A model generated the notes under the pieces. That model searched no databases, was not told where the DNA came from, and saw only the letters and a program-made list of their open reading frames with translations. Below, piece by piece: positions 10,850 to 19,800 of a stretch of DNA of 64,000 nucleotides (the first letter of the stretch is position 1; each line of letters begins with the position of its first letter). The position numbers were made by a program, and so were the translations under genes. This stretch comes from SR-FBR-E99 sp963732365 (GTDB taxonomy: Bacteria; Bacteroidota; Bacteroidia; Bacteroidales; VadinHA17), in the NCBI GenBank assembly GCA_963732365.1, contig CAVSZC010000005.1:496001-560000 (forward strand), given 5' to 3'.

Positions 10850-11866
10850 GTGCTCCCAAGGCACGTATCGGCAACTGTTTTACTCAATGTCGCCATTGAG
10901 ACGATAATCAATGTACAGCCTGCCGACACTGCGATATGCGAGTTCATGACGGCGAGCTTCAGGGCACTGGCTGACGGTGCAGACCTTACGTACCAGTGGC
11001 AGGTCTTTGACGGAACTCATGGACAGATCTGTCCAATACGGGAGTGTACCTGGGAGTCAAATACTCCGATGCTGATGATCTTCGGTCCGTCACGCACGAT
11101 GGATGCTACCCGTTACAGGGTTATCATCAGCAGCAGATGTTCCGCTCCAGTTGCCTCAGATGATGTTGTGCTGAACGTATACACTGCTCCCGAGATCTCT
11201 GACCATCCTGATGAGTTCAGGGGTTGTCCGGGCGGAACAGCAACATTCAGTGTCACAGCTGCCGGAACCAACATTAAGTATCAGTGGCAGGTCAACAGCG
11301 GCTCAAACTTCGTTGATGTTACGGACACCGGGCCATATTCTGGCACAACGTCTGACATCCTGACCATAAGCAACCTTGACCTGTCAATGAACGGCCACCT
11401 TGTAAGAGTGGTGGTGTCAGGCACATGTCAGCCATCTGTCACTTCATCGTTTGCCCCTCTGAGGGTTTACAATGAACCGTCTATCATCAAGCAACCTGAT
11501 GATGCTGACGTATGTTATCTGGCAGGGGCAACCTACTTTGCCCAGATATTCACCACCGGCGCAGGTGAGACGACGGTATGGCAGGTCAACCAGGGCTCCG
11601 GGGTGTGGAGCAGTCTGACTGACAATGCGCTGTACCAGGGCACACAGACGCCGCAGCTTATCCTTATGAGCACTGACACGTTGATGACCGGATGGCGTTA
11701 CCGTCTCGAGATAACCGGACCGTGCGGCATTTACCACACCAGGGATGCTCTGCTCACTGTCAATGCTCCGCCGCGGGGCCAGATAGCCCCGACAGACACG
11801 TTGCTCGTTTGCGGTGGTGTGCCTACGCAGTTGCATGGTAATCCGGAGGGAGGCTCAGGCGGCTAA
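10850..11866 (+). CDS. Adhesin segment 4: Ig-like domains
   Basis: This has about four Ig-like domains with the repeated pattern INVQPADTAICEF...YQWQV. The GTG used as start is only the first start-like codon after the frame change near 10860. The domain begins earlier in a different frame. It ends at 11866 in GGSGG-stop. One missing base near 11864 explains this: adding a base turns the TAA into a sense codon, and translation then continues as VHRWYGDVGPLSQFNVED, which joins directly to segment 5. Confidence 0.7.
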   Translation: MLPRHVSATVLLNVAIETIINVQPADTAICEFMTASFRALADGADLTYQWQVFDGTHGQICPIRECTWESNTPMLMIFGPSRTMDATRYRVIISSRCSAPVASDDVVLNVYTAPEISDHPDEFRGCPGGTATFSVTAAGTNIKYQWQVNSGSNFVDVTDTGPYSGTTSDILTISNLDLSMNGHLVRVVVSGTCQPSVTSSFAPLRVYNEPSIIKQPDDADVCYLAGATYFAQIFTTGAGETTVWQVNQGSGVWSSLTDNALYQGTQTPQLILMSTDTLMTGWRYRLEITGPCGIYHTRDALLTVNAPPRGQIAPTDTLLVCGGVPTQLHGNPEGGSGG

Positions 11867-11925
11867 CCGTACACAGATGGTATGGCGATGTAGGGCCGCT
11901 CAGCCAGTTCAATGTTGAAGATCCG

Positions 11926-13584
11926 GTGTTCAACACCTCAATGGCAGGATTCTACAGGCTTGTCTACCAGGTAACCGACAGCAAGGGATGTGTAGGACTG
12001 GATACACTGGTTGTTGAAGTCGAGAAGCCTGTTGCAATGTTTACTGCGGCTCCGGTCTCAGGATGTGAGCCACTGACAGTTAACTTTACCAACAGTTCAA
12101 CCGGATATTCTTCACTTGCCTGGGACTTTGGCGACACTCAAACTTCAACAGATTACAATACTTCGCACACCTATCCGAATCCTGGTGCCTCACTTGCCTA
12201 CTACACTGTCAAGCTTGAAGTGACATCAGTAAACGGTTGTATATCTACAATGGAGACGGGTATAACTGTGTACCCTGAAATACTGTCAGACTTTACGATG
12301 AGTGAGGACACAATTTGTTCGGGTGAGACCGTAATCTTCTCGACGATGCCGGGGGCTTTCAGGTATACCTGGACTTTTGGTGACCCGACATCTCCGCAGA
12401 ACGGGTCGAATGTCATCGATCATCAGTTCTTCAATACAAACACAGGGCCGGTAACGTACAATGTTACACTCCGCGCAGAGTCGTTCTTCGGAGGCTGTAT
12501 CAGTGAAACAACGATGCCACTGGTTGTATATCCTGTACCGATCCCGGCCTTTATTGCCACACCGCCGTCGCAGACCTTCCCGAATGCAACTGTAACCTTT
12601 ACCAATAATACCAATGCAGGTAACTGGATATGGTTGTGGGAATTTGCTGATGGTGGCACCTCTGTACAGGAGACGAATGTTGTTCATACATACGCTGCAC
12701 CGGGTGAGTATCCGGTCAAACTGACTGCAAGCAATGCCTACTGTTCCGAGACTGTTACCAGGAGTGTGAGTATACTGCCAACAGCTCCGATCGCAAGATT
12801 CGACTCAATTCCTTCAGGTTGTATGCCGTGGACAATTACTATAAACAATACTTCACTGTATGCAACCAGCTATTTCTGGGAATTTGATGACGGTTATACA
12901 TCGAATGCCAAGAATCCTGTATACACATACCTGCAGGCAGGCTCATACAAAGTTACTCTGACAGTCACCGGGCCTGGAGGTACGGATACAGAGTCACAGA
13001 TGGTGTATGTTTATCAGTCTCCCAAGGCTTACTTTGAGGTATCACCGCCGGTAGTCTATGTCAATGACGAGAAGGTGAGGCTTTTCAACCTCTCCGAGGG
13101 TGCTGACAGCTTCATCTGGGAGTTCGGTGACGGCGACACGTCGCATGTGCGTGATCCGTTCCACCAGTACACCACTGAAGGCATCTATGATATCACACTG
13201 CATGCTTATTCTGTAAACGGATGCTATGACAGCTATATCATGTCTCCCGCCGTTACTGTTCAGCCATTCGGTGAGATCATTTATGCGACGGTCTTCAGGC
13301 CGAACCTGACCGGAGAGATCGACAGGGATGACCTGCCTACGGGTGGTGAGGAGGTTGACATGTTCTTCTATCCTCCGATAAGGGAGACCGTGCTGAACTA
13401 TCATCTGCAGATATTCAACAGGTGGGGAACGCTTATCTTCGAGACGTATGACATCAACAAGCCCTGGAACGGATATTACAAGGGCAGTCTCTGTCCGCAG
13501 GGGGTATACGTATGGCTTGTGGAGGGCAAGTATGCCAATGGCAGGCCGTTCAAGAAGGCAGGTGATATAACCCTGCTGCATTAA
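11926..13584 (+). CDS. Adhesin segment 5: PKD domains and T9SS type B sorting domain
   Basis: About five PKD domains are visible from their WDFGDTQTS, WTFGDP, WEFDDGYTS and WEFGDGDTS motifs (about 12030-13260). The last 95 residues or so form a T9SS type B (gliding-motility-associated) sorting domain: TVFRPNLTGE, then YHLQIFNRWGTLIFET, WNGYYKG, PQGVYVWLVEG and a final GDITLLH. This domain directs export through the T9SS outer-membrane complex and depends on PorP/SprF-type proteins, one of which is at 62266-63210. The homologous frame actually begins near 11866; the ATG at 11926 is internal. A terminator follows 19 bases after the stop. Confidence 0.85.
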   Translation: MFNTSMAGFYRLVYQVTDSKGCVGLDTLVVEVEKPVAMFTAAPVSGCEPLTVNFTNSSTGYSSLAWDFGDTQTSTDYNTSHTYPNPGASLAYYTVKLEVTSVNGCISTMETGITVYPEILSDFTMSEDTICSGETVIFSTMPGAFRYTWTFGDPTSPQNGSNVIDHQFFNTNTGPVTYNVTLRAESFFGGCISETTMPLVVYPVPIPAFIATPPSQTFPNATVTFTNNTNAGNWIWLWEFADGGTSVQETNVVHTYAAPGEYPVKLTASNAYCSETVTRSVSILPTAPIARFDSIPSGCMPWTITINNTSLYATSYFWEFDDGYTSNAKNPVYTYLQAGSYKVTLTVTGPGGTDTESQMVYVYQSPKAYFEVSPPVVYVNDEKVRLFNLSEGADSFIWEFGDGDTSHVRDPFHQYTTEGIYDITLHAYSVNGCYDSYIMSPAVTVQPFGEIIYATVFRPNLTGEIDRDDLPTGGEEVDMFFYPPIRETVLNYHLQIFNRWGTLIFETYDINKPWNGYYKGSLCPQGVYVWLVEGKYANGRPFKKAGDITLLH

Positions 13585-13602
13585 CAAATATTAATATGAA
13601 AA

Positions 13603-13636
13603 AGAGACGCCCGATCAGGGCGTCTCTGCTTTTTTA
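13603..13636. terminator. Bidirectional hairpin terminator
   Basis: A 10-bp perfect stem AGAGACGCCC / GGGCGTCTCT with a five-base loop (GATCA) is followed by GC and a run of T. It sits between the stop of the giant gene (13584) and the stop of the minus-strand small gene (13644), so it can serve both converging transcripts. Confidence 0.85.
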
Positions 13637-13643
13637 TACATGG

Positions 13644-13823
13644 TTAGTTAAACGGTTTGTCAGAGAAGGGTGAGGCGAAGGGGCTGTCGGGACCGGATTC
13701 ACCTGTTCTTCTTCGCGGCGGGGGGTTCGGAGGAGCAGTGGTCATCATCACAAGAGAGATGGAATAGTCGAGCTCGATCCGTATTATCTCCGGCCTGACA
13801 TATTTTCTTTTCTCCCTGTTCAT
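13644..13823 (-). CDS. Small Bacteroidetes-type peptide, proline-rich C-terminus
   Basis: This 59-residue product begins MNREKRKYVRPEIIRIELD, passes through SISLVMMTTAPPNPPPRRR, and ends with an Asp/Ser/Phe-rich tail (DSPFASPFSDKPFN). Small proteins with a KYxRPEI start and a variable tail are frequent in Bacteroidales, and I know of no assigned function. I prefer the ATG at 13823 to one at 13850 because a -7 box (TATATTTG, 13848-13855) would start transcription between them. It faces the giant gene and shares its terminator. It has no signal peptide. A role as a substrate peptide for the nearby PqqD/HPrK/exporter gene set is speculation. Confidence 0.6.
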   Translation of the reverse strand: MNREKRKYVRPEIIRIELDYSISLVMMTTAPPNPPPRRRTGESGPDSPFASPFSDKPFN

Positions 13824-13847
13824 CAATAAATGATCTCTAAACTGCCT

Positions 13848-13855
13848 CAAATATA
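13848..13855 (-). promoter_or_regulatory. Bacteroidetes -7 box for the small peptide gene
   Basis: The minus strand reads TATATTTG, matching TAnnTTTG. It lies 25 bases upstream of the ATG at 13823. No convincing -33 TTTG is present. Confidence 0.45.
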
Positions 13856-13918
13856 GGATATTTGCACTATCCCCATAAAAACATTTGTTAACCGGTAATG
13901 TTCGTTACCTTCATATAA

Positions 13919-16627
13919 TTACTGCCCTGCAACAACCACTTTTTCAAGATATCGCTTCCCTCCGGCTGTCACCTCCACGATTATCAGTCCACCGGAACCT
14001 GACAGTTGATATTCCTTGAGCTCACCCGAGTTGAACCACTCATCGTTTACGGCCAGTATCATCCTTCCCGTAACATCAAAAATTCTGACTTTCCCTTTTA
14101 CTGATATCCATTCAGAACCCTGGGGAAGCACACAGATTTTTCCTGAAGAGGAATAGACTCTGACGGAGCTTGCTACAGCGGTCTTTTCCGGAGTGAATGA
14201 GGTTACGGCAGATATTGACAGGGTGAACCTGTCTGCTATGGTTCCGGCCGGGGCCGAAAAAGAGTATTCTGACCTGCTAAGCAGGTCGATGGTGTTTCCG
14301 GTCTGGTTGTCTTTAAGAAAGACTTTGGAATCGCCTAATGCCTGCAACTGGCTGCGCTTTATCTTATATGTCCCTGCTTCAGGAAGTTTCAGGGTAATGG
14401 GGATGACTGTCTGTTTCTTCGGCCAGGGGACAGAGTTTATGGAGTAGTTCTCACCTTTCAGGACTGAGTAGATCTGTGCCATCTTATCCACCGGACTGAA
14501 TATCTTTCCCGCGTCATACTCGCTGTCAAAGTTCATTGTAGCTGACGGTTCAAGCCTTATGACCATCTCATCCTGAGATGTCTCTGATTCAAGGACGAGG
14601 CGTATCAGCGGAATATTGCGGGCAGATTTAAATCTCGGCGCTGCATTATGTTCCCTGGCGCTGTTGGGGATGGTGATGGATGTGCCTGTGGCCCGTGTTT
14701 TAACGAAGAACCCCTGCAGCGGGGGAATATGCGCCGAGCCTCCATTGGTACCGACGCCGTTGACATAGGATGCCACAATATCATCTATTCTGATATAAAT
14801 GGCATTTCTCACATGTTCGGGGTCGGAGCGTGTCACCAGGTCCCAGTTCATGCCGCAGGTGAGGGAATTGCCTATGAGAGCGTAGCCAAAGAGTGATGTG
14901 TCTCCTCCTGATCCGCTGAACGGCAGGTTGATCTGGCCCATTGTCGTGGTCATGGAGGTGAGGTTTCCGAAAACGATTGTAGTGTCGGAGAACACCAGCG
15001 CATTATAGCCTGTTTTTGGCTCCAGGGTGCTGAAGGGTGTCGTCCCGTCATACCCGTCATGCCACTGCCATCCCTGGATCACATCAGTAGTCACTTTAGA
15101 CTCGTCGTAATTCATCAGGTTCTCAGGCTCGATATCTGTAAACACCGTTTTGGAAACGGCGGCCGGCGTTGCGATATAATGCCAGCGGTCAATCTCATCC
15201 GTGGCGCCTGTAAGGTGCATCATGACATTCAGGGAGCCGCCCGTACCAGAGAAGCTGCCCGTCATAAGCGAGGCAATGCCTGACGGATCTGACTGCAGGT
15301 TGATGGTTCCGTTGTTTGTGAGAGAATTGAATGTGGCTCTGGAACCGGGCTCCATTGTCATAAAAAGACCCGTGTTAAGAGTAAATGATGGTCCCGGTGC
15401 TGAAGTAGGATAATTTGAAAGGCCACGAGGGATAATGACATTGGTAGAACCGGGAACATGTTTTCCCTCCCAATTGCTTGGATCGTTCCACGAGGTGCCG
15501 TTGGTGCCTGTCCAGACACTGTATTTCATCTCGTATGCACCGATATCTGTTATATGCACTCTTGCCACGTTAGTGATATCTCTTAACGGGATAGTCACTC
15601 CGGGATAGCTGTCGGTACCGCTGTCCCTTAGAGGTGAGACATAAGTTATCCCGAAATTGCCAGCGGCAGGGTTGATGAAGTTTGGTCCGTCTGTGGCGGT
15701 GTTCGAGCTGTTGAGGGTTATGTTGCCGGTGAAGGAGGCCCCTTCTATTGCGTTAAATGCCATGACTGAAGCGGGTGTGCCGTTCAGCCCTATATGGTTT
15801 GTTCCACCCCATACAGCAGTGTTAACCATTATGGCACCCGCTGAATTCTCGAGGTACACAGATGTTCCGTCGCTGACGGGAGAGGCACTGTATACGATGG
15901 TTGAGTTGACTATTTTCGGAGAGCTTGAAAGCGAGGCGACTGTACCTCCCCTGAGTGTTGCGGATGCAGAGCTGTTGCCATTAAAGAGGCAGTTGGTGAT
16001 CACCGGGGCTGATCCTGCCTCGATATAGAAAGCCCCTCCGTGTTCCAGGGCGTTATTGTTTATGAAGGTACATTCTGAGATGGAAGGGGTTGCTCCGCTC
16101 AGAACAGCTATGGCCCCTCCCTTTGATGCCATGCAGTTCCGGAAGGTGCAGTTTGAAACGGTTACTCCTGATGAAGCAAGGCGCAGGCCTCCTCCGAGGA
16201 GACCGAACTTGAAATTGTCTCTCCTCCCTCTTTCAAAAGTACAGTATCTTATCTGGCTGGCGGCTGATGATGTTATTGTTATATTCCCCCATGAATCTTC
16301 AGGTTCTCCGGTAATTCCGTCCAGGTCAGTATCAGCGGTAAAAAGTATGGGGCTTGTTGTGGTTCCTGAGGCGTTTATCTGTCCGGTACCGGTGACGAAT
16401 ATTGCCGCCCTGTACTGTATTGCTATCAGCCTGGTTCCGGCGGCGACGGTAAGGGTTTCATTGTCAACATAAATATTTCCGTCGAAATATTTTGTGCCTG
16501 ACATTGTGAAATCGCCTGCAAGAAATCCTCTGTAAGGGTTTGACAGGCTGCCGTCGCCCTGCAGCTGCGCGGTTGCCGGCAACAGTGACAGGATGGCGAA
16601 GACAAATAAAAGCAGAACCCTCTTCAT
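13919..16627 (-). CDS. Right-handed beta-helix surface protein with T9SS type A sorting domain
   Basis: This is a protein of about 902 residues. The start at 16627 gives a classical signal peptide (MKRVLLLFVFAILSLLPATAQ); a longer frame to 16678 would put 17 odd residues before it. Residues ~60-330 carry parallel beta-helix repeats typical of polymorphic outer-membrane/pectate-lyase-like proteins (NCTFRNCMASKGGAI, ECTFINNNALEHGGAFYIE, NCLFNGNSSASATLRGG). A middle region of unknown fold follows. The last ~75 residues look like a T9SS type A sorting domain (VRIFDVTGRMILAV ... YLEKVVVAGQ). It is expected to be secreted and retained at the surface by the T9SS. It is transcribed alone from a good promoter at 16716-16746. 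Confidence 0.85.
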   Translation of the reverse strand: MKRVLLLFVFAILSLLPATAQLQGDGSLSNPYRGFLAGDFTMSGTKYFDGNIYVDNETLTVAAGTRLIAIQYRAAIFVTGTGQINASGTTTSPILFTADTDLDGITGEPEDSWGNITITSSAASQIRYCTFERGRRDNFKFGLLGGGLRLASSGVTVSNCTFRNCMASKGGAIAVLSGATPSISECTFINNNALEHGGAFYIEAGSAPVITNCLFNGNSSASATLRGGTVASLSSSPKIVNSTIVYSASPVSDGTSVYLENSAGAIMVNTAVWGGTNHIGLNGTPASVMAFNAIEGASFTGNITLNSSNTATDGPNFINPAAGNFGITYVSPLRDSGTDSYPGVTIPLRDITNVARVHITDIGAYEMKYSVWTGTNGTSWNDPSNWEGKHVPGSTNVIIPRGLSNYPTSAPGPSFTLNTGLFMTMEPGSRATFNSLTNNGTINLQSDPSGIASLMTGSFSGTGGSLNVMMHLTGATDEIDRWHYIATPAAVSKTVFTDIEPENLMNYDESKVTTDVIQGWQWHDGYDGTTPFSTLEPKTGYNALVFSDTTIVFGNLTSMTTTMGQINLPFSGSGGDTSLFGYALIGNSLTCGMNWDLVTRSDPEHVRNAIYIRIDDIVASYVNGVGTNGGSAHIPPLQGFFVKTRATGTSITIPNSAREHNAAPRFKSARNIPLIRLVLESETSQDEMVIRLEPSATMNFDSEYDAGKIFSPVDKMAQIYSVLKGENYSINSVPWPKKQTVIPITLKLPEAGTYKIKRSQLQALGDSKVFLKDNQTGNTIDLLSRSEYSFSAPAGTIADRFTLSISAVTSFTPEKTAVASSVRVYSSSGKICVLPQGSEWISVKGKVRIFDVTGRMILAVNDEWFNSGELKEYQLSGSGGLIIVEVTAGGKRYLEKVVVAGQ

Positions 16628-16715
16628 GCTTGACCTTTCATATAATGACAACCACAACTGCTGAAAGGTTGCCGGCACTTTGCCGTATTTCAGCCGCTGA
16701 AAGCAAATTATGGCA

Positions 16716-16746
16716 CAAAAGTACTAATTCTCGGTTTACACTCAAA
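16716..16746 (-). promoter_or_regulatory. Promoter of the beta-helix gene
   Basis: On the minus strand, TTTG (16743-16746), a 19-bp spacer, then TACTTTTG (16716-16723). This is a full match to the Bacteroidetes -33/-7 pattern, about 90 bases upstream of the ATG. It is back-to-back with the promoter at 16779-16810. Confidence 0.65.
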
Positions 16747-16778
16747 TAAAATATTGCATATACAAGAATTACAACTGG

Positions 16779-16810
16779 TTGATGCCGTTCGCCTCTTCTT
16801 GTTATATTTG
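16779..16810 (+). promoter_or_regulatory. Promoter of the ABC exporter-NTase operon
   Basis: TTG at 16779-16781, a 21-bp spacer and TATATTTG at 16803-16810, 17 bases before the ATG at 16828. It fits the Bacteroidetes housekeeping consensus and forms a divergent pair with the beta-helix promoter. Confidence 0.6.
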
Positions 16811-16827
16811 TAAATATCGCAATTTAA

Positions 16828-18609
16828 ATGCCACCTAGGGGGATGATTATATCTAGAGCCCTGAAAATACTTTTCAACAGCTCAGGAAGCCAGACTGTTA
16901 ACAGCGCTCTCATTCTTGTGATCCGGTCAGTCATTCCGCTGGTTGCGATTCTTCTAATCAGGCACTATGTAGACAGTATTGTCAATACCGGAGGTGAAGG
17001 CTTATCCTCGAATCTGCAGTCAGTGACAGGTCTGGTAGCTGCTCTGGCCTTTACAATTCTGGCAGATGACCTGCTTCAGTCAATAGGGCAATATATCTCA
17101 AAGAGGCAGGGATATCTCATTGAAAACCATATTGCTTCTTTGATACATACCCATGCCGTCAAGATGGGTTTGAAGTTTTTTGAAGATCCGGCGTTTCACG
17201 ACCGGCTCTCAAGGGCGGTGAGAGACATTTCATGGCGTCCCGCTGCGATCTTATCCGATGTGATTCTCTCGGTCCGCGGTCTTCTTTCATTTGCAGCAAT
17301 GGGATTTATCCTGAGAGATTTCGGAATCATTCCGCTGGCCGGGCTTGCGGTGATATTTCTGCCGGTACTGTTCCTCAGGCTGCGCAGTTCGGAGAGGCTG
17401 TATGAGGTAAGGAAGTCAGTTACTGCCTACTCAAGACAGGCATCCTATTTCAGCTGGCTGCTTACAGCCGAGAAGCCAGCCCGGGAAGTCAGGCTCTTCA
17501 GTCTCGGGCGGTTCTTTGAAAAGCATTTTCGCATCTCGTTTGCGGCATCAAAAGAGCCGGAGTTAAAGGTTGTAAGGACAAATGCCATTTACGAAGGGGT
17601 TGCCTCCGTCATCAAAGCCATGGCATTTGCCGGTGTTCTCATTTATGCAACCTTCCGGTATATCGATTCGGGAATAACAGCCGGGGAGATGGCCATGTAC
17701 CTGATAGCCTTCAGGCAGGCGGTTGTTTACCTGCGCGATGCTGTATCCGGCCTCTCCGGCCTGGCCGAAAACAGGCTTTTCCTCAATGACCTATTTCTCT
17801 TCCTTGACATGGAGAGCGATATGCCGGTCAATAAAAATGCCTCAGGGATAAACTCCTTCCGCGAGCTTGAAGCGGTAAACCTCACTTTTACTTATCCCGG
17901 CGCCAGCCAACCGGCAATCAGGGATGTGAGCCTGCAGATCAGGAGAGGTGAGCGTGTTGCAATAGTAGGTCCGAATGGTTCAGGCAAGACCACCCTGGTG
18001 AAGCTGTTATGCAGGCTTTATGACCCCGGCTCGGGTGATGTCATGCTTGACGGCGCAAGTGTCACCCGGTTTGATCCGGATGAATACAGACGGCTGTTCT
18101 CTATTGTGTTCCAGGATTTCATGCTGTACTATCTCCCGGCAGGAGACAACATAAGCCTGGCAGACAGAGCCGGCAGCGGGGATAACGACCATGTAAGAGA
18201 GGCTGCGGTAAAGACAGGAATATCAGGTGTAATAGAAAGCCTTCCTGAGGGTTATGAAACCATTCTCGGCCACCATACCGAGGGAGGCCGTGAGCTCAGC
18301 TGGGGTGAGTGGCAGAAGATTGCCATTGCAAGGGCTGTATACAGGGATGCGCCGCTGCTTGTTCTTGATGAGCCCACCTCGTCACTCGATGCCGATTCAG
18401 AATATGAAATATTCTCAGACCTTGAAAGGATTGCAGAGGGGAGGACACTGATACTAATCAGTCACCGCCTCGCGTACGTAAGAAATGCAGACCAGATCAT
18501 TGTGCTCGACGGGGGACGGGTTGCAGAGAAGGGGACCCATGATGAGCTGATGGCAGTGAAGGGGAAATATCATGCCATGTTCACGAAGCAAAAATCGAAT
18601 TATATATGA
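16828..18609 (+). CDS. ABC exporter, fused membrane and ATPase domains
   Basis: At 593 residues this has the usual length of an MsbA/MdlB-type half-transporter. An N-terminal type I exporter membrane domain (~residues 20-310) is followed by an ATPase domain with Walker A GPNGSGKTT (~381-389), a Q-loop (VFQDFMLYYLP), Walker B LLVLDEPTS (~511) and the H-loop ISHR. The signature loop is ELSWGEWQKIAIARA instead of the usual LSGGQ, an unusual substitution seen in some peptide exporters. The stop overlaps the ATG of the downstream nucleotidyltransferase (ATGA), so the two are translationally coupled. The substrate is unknown. The association with NTP_transf_5, and with PqqD/HPrK further along, suggests a peptide or modified small molecule. 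A second ATG at 16843 is possible. Confidence 0.85.
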   Translation: MPPRGMIISRALKILFNSSGSQTVNSALILVIRSVIPLVAILLIRHYVDSIVNTGGEGLSSNLQSVTGLVAALAFTILADDLLQSIGQYISKRQGYLIENHIASLIHTHAVKMGLKFFEDPAFHDRLSRAVRDISWRPAAILSDVILSVRGLLSFAAMGFILRDFGIIPLAGLAVIFLPVLFLRLRSSERLYEVRKSVTAYSRQASYFSWLLTAEKPAREVRLFSLGRFFEKHFRISFAASKEPELKVVRTNAIYEGVASVIKAMAFAGVLIYATFRYIDSGITAGEMAMYLIAFRQAVVYLRDAVSGLSGLAENRLFLNDLFLFLDMESDMPVNKNASGINSFRELEAVNLTFTYPGASQPAIRDVSLQIRRGERVAIVGPNGSGKTTLVKLLCRLYDPGSGDVMLDGASVTRFDPDEYRRLFSIVFQDFMLYYLPAGDNISLADRAGSGDNDHVREAAVKTGISGVIESLPEGYETILGHHTEGGRELSWGEWQKIAIARAVYRDAPLLVLDEPTSSLDADSEYEIFSDLERIAEGRTLILISHRLAYVRNADQIIVLDGGRVAEKGTHDELMAVKGKYHAMFTKQKSNYI

Positions 18610-19800
18610 TCCCTGAAGGGTCAGGGCCCGGGCCTGTCATAAGATTACTTTTGCTTCTAAGCAGGGTTGCCTTCACTGACCAGGAGCGGCGGGAGACCGC
18701 AGAATTGTGCGGTTCATTCACTGACTGGCGTCTTGTTACCGACCTGGCGATAAGACACGGTGTGGCAGCGCTGGCATGGCAGAATCTGACTGACCTTGGG
18801 CTGGATGACCGAGTATCAGAACCTGAACGCCTGATCCTTGAAGGAATAAGGCTGAAGAGCATCGCAAGGGTTACTTACATCACAAATGCGGCGGCAGAGA
18901 TAATCACAACGCTTGAGAAGGCTGGTATCAGGGCACTGTTGCTGAAAGGCCTGGCTCTCGAGCATGCCGTTTATGGCTCGAGGGGCCTGAGGCAGATGAG
19001 TGATGCAGACCTCCTGGTTTCCCCGGAAGAGATATTCAGGGCAAGAGATGTGCTTGCATCTGCCGGGTTTGTATCGCAGCCGATGAAATCCCCGCTGTAC
19101 AGGCATATAATCCTCGACCTTGGCAACCATCTTCCTGAAATGCACAGGGGAGGCATGTCAGTTGACCTTCACCACCGCCTGTTCGGCTCAGAGGGGCTGG
19201 AATTGGTCAGAGAGGCAGTCGAAAATCCTGCATTAATAAAGGCAGACGGCCGCACATTTAATGTCCTTCCGCCTCAGACAGCCTTTCTCGGGCTTGTAAA
19301 TCATATCTTCAAGCATGAGATAAAGGGGGAGTTTCAGCTCAGGCTTTACACAGACGTGTTTTTACTCATCGAAAAGTACAGAGACAAGATTTTCACAGAC
19401 AGTCTTGAGATCAAAAGCTGCCGGGGCAGGTATTGTATTCGAAGTAAGGATTGTTCTAACAATACTGGAACAAGCTTATTCCCTGGAGATACCGGCAATT
19501 TTTCATGCAGTGACAAACCCTGAAAAGGAAAGAGTTAATGGTTTCATGGAAAAGCTCCGTCAGCCAGGCAGGATTATACCGCAGAGCCCGCGCAGCAAGT
19601 ATTTTGAACTGGTCGGATCGCTTCCCGGGCTCAGACGGAAGCTGATATTCATAACGGGAGACATTTTTCCCTCTGTTGACTTCATGATGAGGAGGTACAG
19701 CTGCCAGTCTGCTGCAGGCGCATTACTGAGGTATCCTCACCGGCTTGGAAAGGTCATATGGATATTTACTCTCCTTTTGTCTAAAATCAGAGGCAAATAA
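18606..19800 (+). pseudogene. Nucleotidyltransferase family protein (NTP_transf_5), frameshifted
   Basis: The first frame (18606-19523) carries the family hallmarks: ALLLKGLALEHAVYGSRGLR followed by MSDADLLV, whose Asp residues would bind metal in the nucleotidyltransferase fold. Near 19404-19410 the frame changes. The second part (SKAAGAGIVFEVRIVLTILE...) continues in the +1 frame to a stop at 19800, giving a full-length product of about 397 residues if one extra base is removed. Members of this family accompany PqqD, HPr-kinase-like proteins and exporters in peptide-biosynthesis clusters, but their reaction is not established. Translation is coupled to the ABC exporter by a 4-base overlap. 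Sequencing error and true inactivation are both possible. Confidence 0.75.

Larger units (their letters stand above)
3..13584 (+). pseudogene. Giant SprB-like adhesin, T9SS type B cargo, frame-broken and 5'-partial
   Basis: One continuous protein can be followed from the left edge to 13584 only by changing reading frame. Frame changes are seen near 4506, 9778, 9868, 9915, 9970, 10695, 10860 and 11865. Domain homology continues across each break: the Ig-like or PKD repeat resumes in the new frame. An unbroken version would exceed 4,500 residues. In order it has an unidentified N-terminal stretch, Ig-like/PKD-like repeats, SprB-type repeats (GTYNVTVTDANGC endings), Ig-like repeats, PKD domains, and a C-terminal type B sorting domain. 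Such proteins are cell-surface adhesins exported by T9SS. The frame is open at the window edge, so the true start lies outside. Whether the breaks are real decay or consensus error cannot be told from the sequence alone. The segments are listed separately below. Confidence 0.85.

Noticed and set aside
1214..12687. Many minus-strand and alternate-frame ORFs inside the adhesin gene
   Set aside because: They mirror the Thr/Val/Gly-rich repeat coding strand, have no family motifs and no promoter, and are explained as shadow frames.
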